DNA of 21,639 nucleotides from Anaerolineales bacterium (lineage in GTDB: Bacteria > Chloroflexota > Anaerolineae > Anaerolineales > Villigracilaceae). Under the pieces are notes generated by a model, which was not told the origin of the DNA, did no database searches, and saw only the letters and a program-made list of their open reading frames with translations. This document shows positions 1 to 8,061 of the stretch, one piece after another (the stretch's first letter is position 1; every line of letters begins with the position of its first letter). The translations under genes were made by a program, and so were the position numbers. The stretch covers positions 1 through 21,639 of the forward strand of contig JAICRQ010000007.1 in assembly GCA_025966435.1 (NCBI GenBank). The letters run 5' to 3'.

Positions 1-2
1 CT

Positions 3-641
3 ATTGAAGGGATTTACACACATCTGGCAAATTCAGAATCAGCAGACCGCTCGTATTCCATGATGCAGATAGAACGATTTCAGGAAGTGCTTTCTCTTTA
101 TGAGAAACATAGTCTGCCTGTTCCGGCTCTGCGACATGTATGCAATTCAGGTGGCATCCTGAACTTGCCCGACTCATATTTTGACATGGTGCGTCCGGGT
201 GTGTTGTGTTATGGGGTGTATCCTGGGGATGAGGTAGATCGAATTATCGAAGTCAAGCCCGCGCTGACGTGGCGTTCATGTGTTGCGTACTCGAAACGTA
301 CCCAGCCCGGGCGCCCGATCGGTTACGGGTCGTTGTGGCAGGCGGAAAGGGAGACTGGAATCGTCACCATTCCCTGTGGTTATGCGGACGGCTACTTCCG
401 GCGTATGACCAACCGGGCACAGGTTCTGATCGGTCAAAAAAAATATTCACAGGTCGGCAGGATTTGCATGGATCAATTTATGGTCAACGTCGGTGATGAT
501 GAAATCCAAGTGGGGGACGAGGTGATTCTGCTTGGAGAGGGAATTGCGGCTGAAGATCTCGCGCAATGGATGGGCACGAATGAATATGAAGTGATGACGA
601 ACATTAGTGCACGTATTCCGCGCGTGTACGTCAACGAGTAA
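3..641 (+). CDS. alr: Alanine racemase, C-terminal part (5' end outside window)
   Basis: PLP-dependent interconversion of L- and D-alanine, which supplies D-Ala for peptidoglycan in the cytoplasm. The reading frame is open from base 3 (IEGIYTHLANSESAD, matching the barrel-domain GIxTHxAxAD motif), so the gene continues left of the window; an internal ATG at 60 is not the true start. Visible family landmarks are HVCNSGG and RPGVLCYG (PLP phosphate/pyridine side), GYGSLW with the catalytic tyrosine contributed to the partner's active site, GYADGYFRR, and CMDQFMV in the C-terminal beta domain. The C-terminus ISARIPRVYVNE is a normal family ending. It is the first visible gene of a co-directional run; 34 bases separate it from lspA. 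The N-terminal PLP-lysine lies outside the window. Function is near certain; whether this is the biosynthetic or a catabolic racemase cannot be told. Confidence 0.95.
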   Translation: MEGIYTHLANSESADRSYSMMQIERFQEVLSLYEKHSLPVPALRHVCNSGGILNLPDSYFDMVRPGVLCYGVYPGDEVDRIIEVKPALTWRSCVAYSKRTQPGRPIGYGSLWQAERETGIVTIPCGYADGYFRRMTNRAQVLIGQKKYSQVGRICMDQFMVNVGDDEIQVGDEVILLGEGIAAEDLAQWMGTNEYEVMTNISARIPRVYVNE

Positions 642-650
642 TGGTAGAAT
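642..650 (+). promoter_or_regulatory. Candidate extended -10 promoter for lspA
   Basis: TGGTAGAAT lies directly after the alr stop codon: a TGN extension followed by TAGAAT (5 of 6 to TATAAT). Transcription would start near 657, about 19 bases before the GTG start of lspA. There is no good -35 at the usual distance, so this is only a candidate for an internal promoter within the alr-lspA-rluD run. Confidence 0.35.
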
Positions 651-675
651 GGTGCGATTTCTCTTGAGGTGAACT

Positions 676-1212
676 GTGAAGAAAGTATTTCATAATTATT
701 GGGGGATCTTTATCATTGCGGGGATGATCATCGTGCTCGATCAGTGGACGAAATGGCTGGTGCGCACAAATATTCCTGCCGGGCAGAGCTGGCTGCCTGA
801 CTCGCTGCTCTGGCTCAGTCCCTATGCGCGCATTGTCCACTGGTATAACCGGGGTGCCGCGTTTGGAATCTTTCAGGAAGGCAGCATGGTGTTCACCGTG
901 CTGGCATTCATAGTGAGCGCTGCTATTATTTATTATTATCCACAGGTCTCCCGTCAGGATTGGCCCTTGCGGCTCGCGATGAGCATGCAGTTGGGCGGTG
1001 CTGTGGGCAACCTGATTGATCGTCTAACCATTGGTCACGTCACAGATTTTATTTCGGTGGGTACCTTCCCTGTATTCAACATCGCCGACTCGAGTATTAG
1101 TGTTGGCTGTGTAGTCTTATTACTGGGTGTATGGTGGCAGGAACGCAACTCCAAGAAGGAAAAAGTGCGGGCTGCCTCCTCCGATCAACCAAGCGAAGCG
1201 ACGAGTGAATGA
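676..1212 (+). CDS. lspA: Lipoprotein signal peptidase (signal peptidase II)
   Basis: Membrane aspartyl protease that cleaves the signal peptide of diacylglyceryl-modified prolipoproteins, acting after Lgt (whose gene is at 15995 in this window). 178 residues, a normal length. The conserved DQWTK is at residues 22-26, NRGAAFG at 58-64, and the two catalytic aspartates are D124 (GNLIDR...GHVTDFI) and D138 (FNIADSS). Four hydrophobic segments fit the family topology, and a short charged C-terminal tail (KKEKVRAASSDQPSE) is cytoplasmic. The start is GTG, with GAGGTG at 666-671 as ribosome binding site only four bases upstream; no ATG gives the N-terminal helix that precedes DQ. The 3' end overlaps the chosen rluD start by 8 bases, suggesting translational coupling. 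Confidence 0.96.
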   Translation: MKKVFHNYWGIFIIAGMIIVLDQWTKWLVRTNIPAGQSWLPDSLLWLSPYARIVHWYNRGAAFGIFQEGSMVFTVLAFIVSAAIIYYYPQVSRQDWPLRLAMSMQLGGAVGNLIDRLTIGHVTDFISVGTFPVFNIADSSISVGCVVLLLGVWWQERNSKKEKVRAASSDQPSEATSE

Positions 1213-2131
1213 CCGCGTCCTAAATTTCCACTTTGATAAAGAGACTCCTGAGCGGCTCGATAAATTCCTGGTCGGGCAGTTGCAGGAGTTTTCGCGTTCG
1301 CGCATCCAGGGGCTGATCGCGAACGGATTTGTAGAGGTGAATAGTCGTTTGGCGAAAAAGGCGGGACAAATGCTGGAGAGTGGGTTCAACGTGATGGTTC
1401 GTATCCCTCCGGCCGCGTCTACGGAACTGGTCCCTGAGGATATTCCTCTCGATATTGTTTTTGAGAACGAGGACCTGATCGTTGTCAATAAACCGGCGGG
1501 CATGGTCGTGCATCCTGCCGCAGGGCACGCTTCCGGGACATTGGTGAATGCTGTATTGGGTTATGAGCCTGAGATCGAGGGAATTGGCGGCGAAGAGCGC
1601 CCTGGTGTCGTTCACCGCCTCGATAAGGAAACGTCCGGGTTAATTCTGCTCGCAAAAAACGAGCGCGCGCATCGCTGGCTGCAGGACCAATTCCGCCTGA
1701 GAAAGGTCGAGAAAACGTATCTTGCTCTGGTGGATGGAAAACCGCCCACGCCATCGGGCCGGGTGGAGGCGCACATCGGGCGCGACCCGAGTCATCGCAA
1801 GCGGATGGCGGTCGTCCCGGAAAGCCGGGGACGAGAGGCGATCTCCGAATACAAAACAATCGAAAGTTTTCGAGCCCATACATTGCTGCAGTTTCATCCG
1901 CTAACAGGCCGTACCCATCAGATTCGTTTGCATTGCGCGTTTCTAGGCTGCCCAATCGTGGGAGATGAAGTGTATGGAAAAAAGAAATTCTCCGTTGAAA
2001 TCCAGCGGCATTTTTTACACGCCTATCGTTTGAAGATCGCGTTGCCTGGGGAAAAGGAAGCAAGATTATTTGAAGCGCCGTTGCCGGAGGAGTTGGAGCG
2101 GGTATTAGTTTCATTGCGTAATGAAGAATGA
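1205..2131 (+). CDS. rluD: 23S rRNA pseudouridine synthase, RluD/RluA family
   Basis: Isomerises uridines to pseudouridine in 23S rRNA (E. coli RluD acts on positions 1911, 1915 and 1917). The protein starts with an S4 RNA-binding domain (about residues 17-75, RLDKFL...SRSRIQGLIANG), then the catalytic domain with the HRLDKETSG motif; D140 is the catalytic aspartate. RTHQIRLHCAFLGCPIVGDEVYG near the C-terminus is also characteristic. The frame is open further upstream (ATG at 1127), but that would add 26 Pro/Arg-rich residues lying inside lspA. GTG at 1205 places the S4 domain at the usual distance and overlaps lspA by only 8 bases, so it is preferred. The stop overlaps the next start as ATGA. 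Exact target uridines are inferred from the family; RluA-like specificity cannot be excluded. Confidence 0.93.
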   Translation: MNDRVLNFHFDKETPERLDKFLVGQLQEFSRSRIQGLIANGFVEVNSRLAKKAGQMLESGFNVMVRIPPAASTELVPEDIPLDIVFENEDLIVVNKPAGMVVHPAAGHASGTLVNAVLGYEPEIEGIGGEERPGVVHRLDKETSGLILLAKNERAHRWLQDQFRLRKVEKTYLALVDGKPPTPSGRVEAHIGRDPSHRKRMAVVPESRGREAISEYKTIESFRAHTLLQFHPLTGRTHQIRLHCAFLGCPIVGDEVYGKKKFSVEIQRHFLHAYRLKIALPGEKEARLFEAPLPEELERVLVSLRNEE

Positions 2132-2694
2132 CGAAGTATCTCATTCTAGTCAAACATTCTCTGCCTCAAATAGCAGAAGATCGCCCTGCTAATACATGGA
2201 ACCTGTCGGCGGAAGGTCAAGTACGCGCGCGCCGGTTGGCTGAACAACTGGAACGCTTTGGACCGGAAGTCATTGTTTCCAGTAATGAACCGAAGGCAAA
2301 GGAGACCGCTGAAATCCTTGCCAGCCATTTTCAACTCGACATGCAGATTGTCTCCGATCTGCATGAACATGATCGAAGCAATGTGCCATATCTTTCTGAT
2401 CATACATTTCAGGCTTCTATTCGGGAGTTTTTCCAAAAGCCGGATGAGCTTGTGTTCGGAAGCGAAACAGCAAATCAAGCTTATACACGTTTCTATCGAG
2501 GTGTCCATTCTATTCTGAATGAGCATCAGAATAAAACAATCGTTATCGCGACGCACGGAACCGTTATTTCGTTGTTTGTATCACGACTTACAGGAAGCTC
2601 GGACCTGGAGCTTTGGAGTCAACTGGGGTTGCCATCTTTTGTTGCATTAGATTTACATTCCAACACACTAATCGTAAGGAGTACCATTACCTGA
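2128..2694 (+). CDS. Histidine phosphatase superfamily protein, Lys-variant active site
   Basis: 188 residues with the phosphoglycerate-mutase/phosphatase fold pattern. The phospho-acceptor histidine is H10 in ILVKHSLP, and the second histidine is H143 in ATHGTV. A probable acid is E80 (DLHEHDRSN). The usual RHG is KHS here, and the SSxxxRAxxTA segment reads [12 protein letters not shown], so both phosphate-pocket arginines are lysines (K9 and K56). Substrate is unknown; members act on sugar phosphates, nucleotides, phosphoproteins or cobalamin intermediates. It starts with ATGA overlapping the rluD stop (translational coupling) and is followed after 10 bases by the threonine aldolase. No signal peptide is visible, so it is cytoplasmic. 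Family membership is secure; catalytic activity is probable but unproven given the substitutions. Confidence 0.85.
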   Translation: MTKYLILVKHSLPQIAEDRPANTWNLSAEGQVRARRLAEQLERFGPEVIVSSNEPKAKETAEILASHFQLDMQIVSDLHEHDRSNVPYLSDHTFQASIREFFQKPDELVFGSETANQAYTRFYRGVHSILNEHQNKTIVIATHGTVISLFVSRLTGSSDLELWSQLGLPSFVALDLHSNTLIVRSTIT

Positions 2695-2699
2695 GGAGG
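2694..2699 (+). promoter_or_regulatory. Strong ribosome binding site for the threonine aldolase gene
   Basis: AGGAGG, a full Shine-Dalgarno match, sits five bases before the ATG at 2705 and overlaps the stop codon of the upstream gene. It fixes the start of the aldolase and indicates efficient independent initiation within the operon. Confidence 0.85.
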
Positions 2700-2704
2700 A
2701 GAGT

Positions 2705-3742
2705 ATGGAGTACATCGATCTTCGTTCTGACACTGTCACCAAGCCCACGCCTGAAATGCGCGAAGCAATGGCAGAGGCTGAGGTGGGGGATGATGTCTAT
2801 GGCGACGATCCAACGGTAAACAGGCTGGAAGGACTAGCGGCTGAAATGTTGGGGAAAGAAGCCGCCCTATTCGTCCCTTCCGGGACGATGGGGAATTTGA
2901 TTGCACTACTGGTTCATTGCCAGAGAGGACATGAGGTCATTGTGGGGAACCGGTCTCACATCTATCTAAATGAGGCAGGTGGGATGTCTGCGCTGGGTGG
3001 GATTCAGCCCTGCCCTGTCGAGAATCAACCGGATGGAACGCTTGCCATTGATGACATCCTCGCTTCGATTCGAACAGAAGATGTGCATCATCCGATCACG
3101 CGGTTGATCTGTCTGGAAAACACACAGAATATTTGCGGGGGAGTCCCTTTAACGGTTGAATATACGCGCCAGGTGGGCGACCTCGCGCGTCAAAATGGTC
3201 TTTCCTTACATATTGATGGCGCGCGTATCTTCAACGCAGCGGCAGCTCAGAGTGTGTTGGTCAAGGAATTGGTTGAGCCGGCAGATTCAGTTATGTTCTG
3301 TTTGAGCAAAGGCCTGGCAGCGCCAGTCGGTTCGATCCTAGTAGGACCGAGCGAATTCGTCAGCCGTGCTCGTCATATCCGTAAGATGCTCGGCGGCGGG
3401 ATGCGCCAGGTGGGTGTAATAGCGGCAGCGGGAATCATCTCTCTGGAGAAAATGACGAGGCGATTGAACGAAGATCATGCACGCGCGAGGAGGCTGGCAG
3501 ACGGTTTGCGTCAGATCAGGGGTTTGGTCGTCGACCCACAATCTCCGTATACGAATATGGTATATCTAAGTTTGTCCGAAGAGGTTTCGACAAGCGCTCA
3601 CCAGATAACGCAAAAGATGAAAGAATATGGTGTACTGGTGGATCCGGAGAATGCCCGGCGGTTTCGTCTGGTTATCCATTATTGGATAGATGATTCGGCT
3701 GTGGAAAAGACAGTATCGGCCTTCCAAAAAGCACTTCACTAA
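2705..3742 (+). CDS. ltaE: Low-specificity L-threonine aldolase
   Basis: PLP enzyme cleaving L-threonine or L-allo-threonine to glycine and acetaldehyde; fold type I, cytoplasmic. 345 residues, normal for the family. Landmarks: [12 protein letters not shown] at the N-terminus, [12 protein letters not shown] (29-39), FVPSGTMGN (56-64, PLP phosphate loop), H85 stacking on PLP, LENT (137-140), HIDGAR (169-174) with D171 against the pyridine nitrogen, and the Schiff-base lysine K202 in [12 protein letters not shown]. It is the last gene of the left operon and is followed immediately by a hairpin terminator. Stereospecificity (L-allo against L-threo) cannot be read from the sequence. Confidence 0.94.
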   Translation: MEYIDLRSDTVTKPTPEMREAMAEAEVGDDVYGDDPTVNRLEGLAAEMLGKEAALFVPSGTMGNLIALLVHCQRGHEVIVGNRSHIYLNEAGGMSALGGIQPCPVENQPDGTLAIDDILASIRTEDVHHPITRLICLENTQNICGGVPLTVEYTRQVGDLARQNGLSLHIDGARIFNAAAAQSVLVKELVEPADSVMFCLSKGLAAPVGSILVGPSEFVSRARHIRKMLGGGMRQVGVIAAAGIISLEKMTRRLNEDHARARRLADGLRQIRGLVVDPQSPYTNMVYLSLSEEVSTSAHQITQKMKEYGVLVDPENARRFRLVIHYWIDDSAVEKTVSAFQKALH

Positions 3743-3746
3743 AGAA

Positions 3747-3769
3747 AGAGCAGGCAATCCGCCTGCTCT
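3747..3769. terminator. Bidirectional hairpin terminator between convergent genes
   Basis: AGAGCAGGC, loop AATCC, GCCTGCTCT forms a perfect 9-bp stem. On the + strand it is followed by CTTATT; on the - strand the sequence after the stem reads TTCTTT. It lies in the 31-base gap between ltaE (+) and the GGDEF gene (-), so it probably serves both, although the T-tracts are short. Confidence 0.8.
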
Positions 3770-3773
3770 CTTA

Positions 3774-5321
3774 TTAAACCTGGAGTATTTCCCAATGATG
3801 TGCAGCCGGCTCGACCTGATTTCGGCCTCGCGCCTTTGCCACATACAGTCGTCGATCTGCAAGGTCAATCAGCCGATAAATCTCATCTGCTTCTGTGGGA
3901 TAAACCGCGATTCCCTGGCTCACAGTGGGCACAGGAATTGTCCGCTGCTCGCGGTCTTCGACCCGTAACGCTGCCATCGTCTGACCAATCCGTTCTGCAA
4001 CTTGTAGAGCCTGTAAGCCGCCCGCGCCCGGAAGCGAAATAATAAACTCCTCCCCACCCCAGCGGCCGACGGCATCAGAGTGCTTGATATGATGCTTGAT
4101 AGCAGTGCAAAGTGTTTTGAGAATACGGTCTCCTACAAGATGTCCATAGGTATCGTTATATTGTTTGAAAAAGTCTATATCCAGCATGATTAGACTGAGC
4201 GGCGTGTCAGGTGTAGACGCCTCTACTGCCTGCTCAGCCAGCTTTTTCAGGAAATAGCCGTGGTTATAGACGCCTGTCAGGCTGTCCAGCCGCGTCTGTT
4301 CCTCCACCTGTGCATGACGGATGGTGTTATCGAGGGCGAGCGTGATATGCTGTGCTAGGTTCGAAAGAAGTTCCATGTCTGCGCCGTCAAACGCGTTGGG
4401 TTGATATGATCCAAGTGAGATAACCCCTCTCACATTCGGCGCGGTGAGCGGAACGCCCATCCAAGAGAGATTCGTTTTTTCCTTCCCAACAATTAAAATC
4501 TCCACGCCATCTAAACCCACTTCCCTGCGCAAGTCCGGTAAAAACAATTCCTTTTGATTCTTGATCACCCAGCCTGATAGCGTGCCATTCAGAGGAGCTT
4601 TTGCACCATTGAAATATTCACCATCGTCGTAGAATAAATCCAGATGGATTTCATTGTCTCGCAGCAGCCCGATGAAATAAGTGTCTGCCTCCAAGGCTTC
4701 CTGTATGGTGGCATCCATAAGGGAAATGGTCTGCTCCGTATCAAGGGAAAGCATGATCTGACGGCTCACCTTGTTAATCGTCTCAAGGCGGTGAATATTC
4801 CGCTGCGTGGCATTCTTGATATACAACACCGCTTCCACAATGACGATGGAAGTAATAAACGGCATGCCGAATTCAAGTATGTCGCTTGGCGCGTTCGTCA
4901 CGACAAAGGTATAGAGAAGACTCAGAAGGAACGCAAGGACAAACGTTGTATATGCATAAAGACGCCCAGAAACGATCGCTGCCGCGATTACGCCAAAGGG
5001 AATCAGAATGTGGGCTACTTCATGCAAGTGTGCGGGCAAAAAGAAAGGTAGCACGCCCAGGCCGATCCCGCTCAGGATGGCATTCAGCCAACCGTAGGTT
5101 TCTCGAAAATCAGCAGTCCGAACAATTACGAAATGATTGATGATCGTTCCGGTGATAAGAGTCAAACCATAGACAAACAGCTCTGGATTGAATGAAGGCT
5201 CATAAAATAGATTCTTCAGCATGATGATGGCCAGTATGACAATGGAACACAGGCTGATCGGCAGAATAAATTGTTGAACTTCTTGCGGTGCGAAGGAACC
5301 CGCCGGTTTTCTTACTCTCAT
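3774..5321 (-). CDS. Membrane GAF-GGDEF diguanylate cyclase
   Basis: Predicted to make cyclic di-GMP from two GTP at the inner face of the membrane. 515 residues: about six hydrophobic segments in residues 18-168, a linker, a GAF-like sensory domain (about 180-335), then a GGDEF domain with LDSLTGVYNHGYF at its start, DIDFFKQYNDTYGHLVGD, and GGEEF at 422-426, so the catalytic site looks intact. The inhibitory I-site position reads KHSD (413-416) instead of RxxD, so product feedback is probably weak or absent. Its ATG overlaps the stop of the upstream HD-GYP gene as ATGA, so the two are translationally coupled. GAF ligand is unknown. Activity is inferred from motifs only. Confidence 0.92.
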   Translation of the reverse strand: MRVRKPAGSFAPQEVQQFILPISLCSIVILAIIMLKNLFYEPSFNPELFVYGLTLITGTIINHFVIVRTADFRETYGWLNAILSGIGLGVLPFFLPAHLHEVAHILIPFGVIAAAIVSGRLYAYTTFVLAFLLSLLYTFVVTNAPSDILEFGMPFITSIVIVEAVLYIKNATQRNIHRLETINKVSRQIMLSLDTEQTISLMDATIQEALEADTYFIGLLRDNEIHLDLFYDDGEYFNGAKAPLNGTLSGWVIKNQKELFLPDLRREVGLDGVEILIVGKEKTNLSWMGVPLTAPNVRGVISLGSYQPNAFDGADMELLSNLAQHITLALDNTIRHAQVEEQTRLDSLTGVYNHGYFLKKLAEQAVEASTPDTPLSLIMLDIDFFKQYNDTYGHLVGDRILKTLCTAIKHHIKHSDAVGRWGGEEFIISLPGAGGLQALQVAERIGQTMAALRVEDREQRTIPVPTVSQGIAVYPTEADEIYRLIDLADRRLYVAKARGRNQVEPAAHHWEILQV

Positions 5322-7876
5322 GCGATAATCTTCTCCCCTTCAGTGAATTCCTTATAAGGCAGCTTTGTCAGCGCCTCCACAATTAGAGGGTCAAATAAAA
5401 TTCCCGATTGTTCTTTTATATACTCAATGGCTTCCTCTGGGCTGGACTTGCTTCGATAACTTCTTTTGCTGGTCAGCGCATCGAACACATCTGCCACTGC
5501 AAAGATGCGTGCCTGGATCGGGATCTCTTCCCCTTTTAACCCGATTGGATACCCGCTTCCATCCCAGCGCTCATGATGGTAGCGGATCACGGGTAGTGAA
5601 TCCTGCAGGAAGGGAATACCCTCCACAATCCGTGCGCCGATATCTGGATGAATCCTCATGGTCTTCCATTCATCATCCGTCAGCTTGCCGGGTTTATGCA
5701 ATACCCTATCGCTAATGCCAATTTTGCCAATATCGTGCAATAAAGAGCCACGTTCTATTGCCTTGAGTTGGGGTCCGTTTAAGCCAATCTCTTCTGCCAA
5801 AAGGCATGTCAGCCGACTGACTCTCATACTGTGACCTTCCGTCTCGCGGTCGCGCGCATCCAACGCAGACATGAGAGAGGTCAAGGTCTGGTCGTACGTA
5901 ATTTCCAATTCTTCGTAGGCGGCCTCGAGCTGCTTGGCTTGCTGCCGCGACTCGGACAAAAGGATCGAGCGTTCCAGCGCGATCGCCGCTTGGTTTGCCA
6001 GCGTTTGTAAGTTGGCAAAGTTTTGCCCGCGACTTTCCGGGATATTCATCCATAACGCGCCATACGTACGCCCACGCGTGAGCAGGGGATAACATACCAG
6101 CGATCCATTTTCCATCGAAACGATAATGCTCTGTCCGGTCTGGATCGCCTGATCGATAGTTTCCATGGGATGTTCAGGACGTGCGTGCAAGCCTTTCACG
6201 TCGATTTCCACTTCTGCCTCGACCTGTCCCTCGCGAGTCATCAGGACGATGCCTGTCCGTGTGGAGTTAGTGACTTTGTGAGCCACCTGGGCAATGAGTT
6301 CCGCCGCCATGCTCAGTTCTTCCGTCTGGATGACGTCCACGCTCAACTGATACAACATCGATGTAATATTCAGGGTATTGCGCAATTCCTGGTACAGCCA
6401 GGAGCTTTCGATCGATGCAGCAGCCTGGGAGGACATCAAGTCTGCCAGCGATTCATCATTTTCGGAGAAGAAGACCCCCTCCTGTTTCCCGAAGGCAAGG
6501 ATGGCACCAATGCTCAAGCGGTGCAAACGAATCGGGATGGCGAGTACACTGCGCAGGCTGGGATGATCGATGTCGATTTTCTTCGCACTGGAGTATTTTC
6601 GTAAATCCCGCACTCGGAAAGGTTTTGTCGCATTGAGCGCCGCATGCAAAATTGCCTCATCCAGGGTATCCATGCTAAGTGTGGCAGCCAGCTTCGGTGC
6701 TTCCCCGGCAAAGGCGTTGCGTGAAAAGTTTCCCTGTTGATCGAGCAAGGTCACAAAGACAAAACGCGCCTCAAGAGTCTGACGTGCAATTACTGCAACC
6801 TCTTGCACAGCAGCTTGTGGGTCGAGTAACGTCGTGAGTGAAATACCCGCCTGAATCAACTCTGTCAATCGCTGGCGGTAGCTCGATCGTTCCCAGGCGC
6901 GCATCAATTCCGATGCGACTCCCTCTGCAATTGCCGTGTCTGGACTGCTAAAGGCATACTTTTTTTCCGAGCAAATGCTAAGGATTCCTTTGATGTGTCC
7001 GTGCAGGAGAAGCGGGACATTGATCATGGAACGTGTTGTTTCACCAGCAAGGTGGATAAAGTCTGTATCCAGTTCCGTATCGTGGATCATTTGTGTTTTC
7101 TTGAGCCGGTGTGTCCGTCCGATCACACCACTGGTGGCGTTCTGCCGGTAGCCGGGCGGGATAATGCTTGTCATCCTTCCCGCAGAGGCGAGGACGACAT
7201 ATTCCTGCCCGCCACTTTCAGGAGTAAGGAGTGCCACAAAGGAACAGTCCATGGCGCGTTCCAGCGTGTTCACAGCGAGTTGTGCCGCGACGGGTGGATC
7301 CAGTTCTGCTTCCAGTTGCTGGCTTAACTCGTTGAGTAGAGTCAATTGTGTCGAACGATGTTTTTCGGCGCTTAGCTGGCGTGTCAGAGATTCGATTTGT
7401 TCCCGAAGAGCATGGATATTCGTATCCGCATCCAGCCCCAAATCTGTGGACGAATGACGATTGGACTCAGTGTGCACGGCGGGTTTTTCTTCTATCAGAA
7501 TCGCGCGGAACAGCATACCGAACGTTGTTAATATAGTCACCAGGCTGGTGAGAAGAAAGCCAGTTTGCTGCTCGCGTGGTGCAAGGCCGTCCACCAGGAG
7601 GTAAACTCCGATGACAGTAAATGCCTGTGTCGCCATCATTATCAGCTTCGTCCGCCATTCCAACGGGTTTTTATCGAATTCTGTGCTGATGATGCCGGTG
7701 AATAAAACCATAGAGAAAACAAAAAGGATTGCTCCAGGTGTGAAGCTCGCCGGTGTACCAGCAAGAAAAGGTAAAAAGAACCCCCATATCGTTGGGGTGA
7801 GGAGAAGGCTTTGGGCTATGAGCGACAGTCCCCCGGTTGCAATCAGGACGAGCTTCGTATATGAAAACCGCGACAT
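5318..7876 (-). CDS. Membrane triple-GAF HD-GYP c-di-GMP phosphodiesterase
   Basis: Predicted to hydrolyse cyclic di-GMP. About 852 residues: four hydrophobic segments in the first ~130 residues, a coiled coil (about 155-190, LREQIESLTRQLSAEKH), three GAF-like regions (roughly 190-340, 345-500, 505-650), a short helix, then a full HD-GYP domain. Motifs seen: SALDARDRETEGHSMRVS, LLHDIGKIG (HD about residues 714-715), HPDIGARI, HHERWDGSGYP and FAVADVFDALTS, so metal ligands appear complete. A TTG three codons upstream (7885) could also open the frame. The ATG at 7876 is preferred because a promoter-like -10 (7887-7895) would put the transcript start just before it; neither start has a Shine-Dalgarno. 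It is first in a two-gene operon with the GGDEF protein. GAF signals are unknown. Confidence 0.92.
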   Translation of the reverse strand: MSRFSYTKLVLIATGGLSLIAQSLLLTPTIWGFFLPFLAGTPASFTPGAILFVFSMVLFTGIISTEFDKNPLEWRTKLIMMATQAFTVIGVYLLVDGLAPREQQTGFLLTSLVTILTTFGMLFRAILIEEKPAVHTESNRHSSTDLGLDADTNIHALREQIESLTRQLSAEKHRSTQLTLLNELSQQLEAELDPPVAAQLAVNTLERAMDCSFVALLTPESGGQEYVVLASAGRMTSIIPPGYRQNATSGVIGRTHRLKKTQMIHDTELDTDFIHLAGETTRSMINVPLLLHGHIKGILSICSEKKYAFSSPDTAIAEGVASELMRAWERSSYRQRLTELIQAGISLTTLLDPQAAVQEVAVIARQTLEARFVFVTLLDQQGNFSRNAFAGEAPKLAATLSMDTLDEAILHAALNATKPFRVRDLRKYSSAKKIDIDHPSLRSVLAIPIRLHRLSIGAILAFGKQEGVFFSENDESLADLMSSQAAASIESSWLYQELRNTLNITSMLYQLSVDVIQTEELSMAAELIAQVAHKVTNSTRTGIVLMTREGQVEAEVEIDVKGLHARPEHPMETIDQAIQTGQSIIVSMENGSLVCYPLLTRGRTYGALWMNIPESRGQNFANLQTLANQAAIALERSILLSESRQQAKQLEAAYEELEITYDQTLTSLMSALDARDRETEGHSMRVSRLTCLLAEEIGLNGPQLKAIERGSLLHDIGKIGISDRVLHKPGKLTDDEWKTMRIHPDIGARIVEGIPFLQDSLPVIRYHHERWDGSGYPIGLKGEEIPIQARIFAVADVFDALTSKRSYRSKSSPEEAIEYIKEQSGILFDPLIVEALTKLPYKEFTEGEKIIA

Positions 7877-7886
7877 GTTATGCAAA

Positions 7887-7895
7887 AGGATAGCA
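7887..7895 (-). promoter_or_regulatory. Candidate extended -10 for the HD-GYP/GGDEF operon
   Basis: Reading the - strand, TGCTATCCT (TGN plus TATCCT) ends ten bases before the ATG at 7876. TAGAAA, 4 of 6 to TTGACA, sits 17 bases upstream of the hexamer. A start point near 7880-7878 would leave a leader of only 2-4 bases, consistent with the absence of a ribosome binding site. Prediction by eye only. Confidence 0.35.
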
Positions 7896-7952
7896 CAAAA
7901 AGGACTTTTTTTCTACCACCGATATCTTCATGACAGATCTGTGGCTGGTAGG

Positions 7953-7974
7953 TTACTTTCAGCTTTGAAAGTAA
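7953..7974. repeat. Perfect 9-bp-arm inverted repeat in divergent promoter region
   Basis: TTACTTTCA, spacer GCTT, TGAAAGTAA: 9-bp perfect arms ending 13 bases before the TGN of the PNP extended -10. The position, where a -35 would sit, fits an operator for a dimeric regulator. The low GC content, central position between two divergent operons and lack of a following T-tract argue against a terminator. No binding protein is recognised. A separate 10-bp palindrome, ACAGATCTGT, lies at 7933-7942. Confidence 0.55.
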
Positions 7975-7987
7975 TAAAATCAATATC

Positions 7988-7996
7988 TGATATAAT
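7988..7996 (+). promoter_or_regulatory. Extended -10 promoter for the PNP-to-ftsK operon
   Basis: TGATATAAT combines a TGN extension with a consensus TATAAT. Transcription would begin near 8003, giving a leader of about 59 bases before the ATG at 8062. No -35 lies at 16-18 bases; TTGAAA at 7965-7970 is 20 bases away and inside the inverted repeat. It is the best promoter match in the window. Confidence 0.6.
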
Positions 7997-8061
7997 TTTT
8001 TTGCACGAAAGGGGCAGTACACAGGGGAGTTGGCCCTTATCTTTAACGAAGAGAAGAAACG

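Noticed and set aside
1127..1204. Upstream ATG start for rluD
   Set aside because: It would overlap lspA by 86 bases and add Pro/Arg-rich residues before the S4 domain; GTG at 1205 fits the family length.
1485..2153. A 222-codon open frame on the minus strand across rluD
   Set aside because: It lies opposite a well-conserved pseudouridine synthase, its translation is Pro/Arg/Ala-rich with no recognisable motif, and it has no ribosome site; it is a shadow of rluD codon use.
7880..8061. A purine riboswitch in the leader of the purine nucleoside phosphorylase gene
   Set aside because: The predicted leader is only about 59 bases and lacks the conserved three-way junction sequences. A TTCTACC string at 7911-7917 is upstream of the promoter and on its own.
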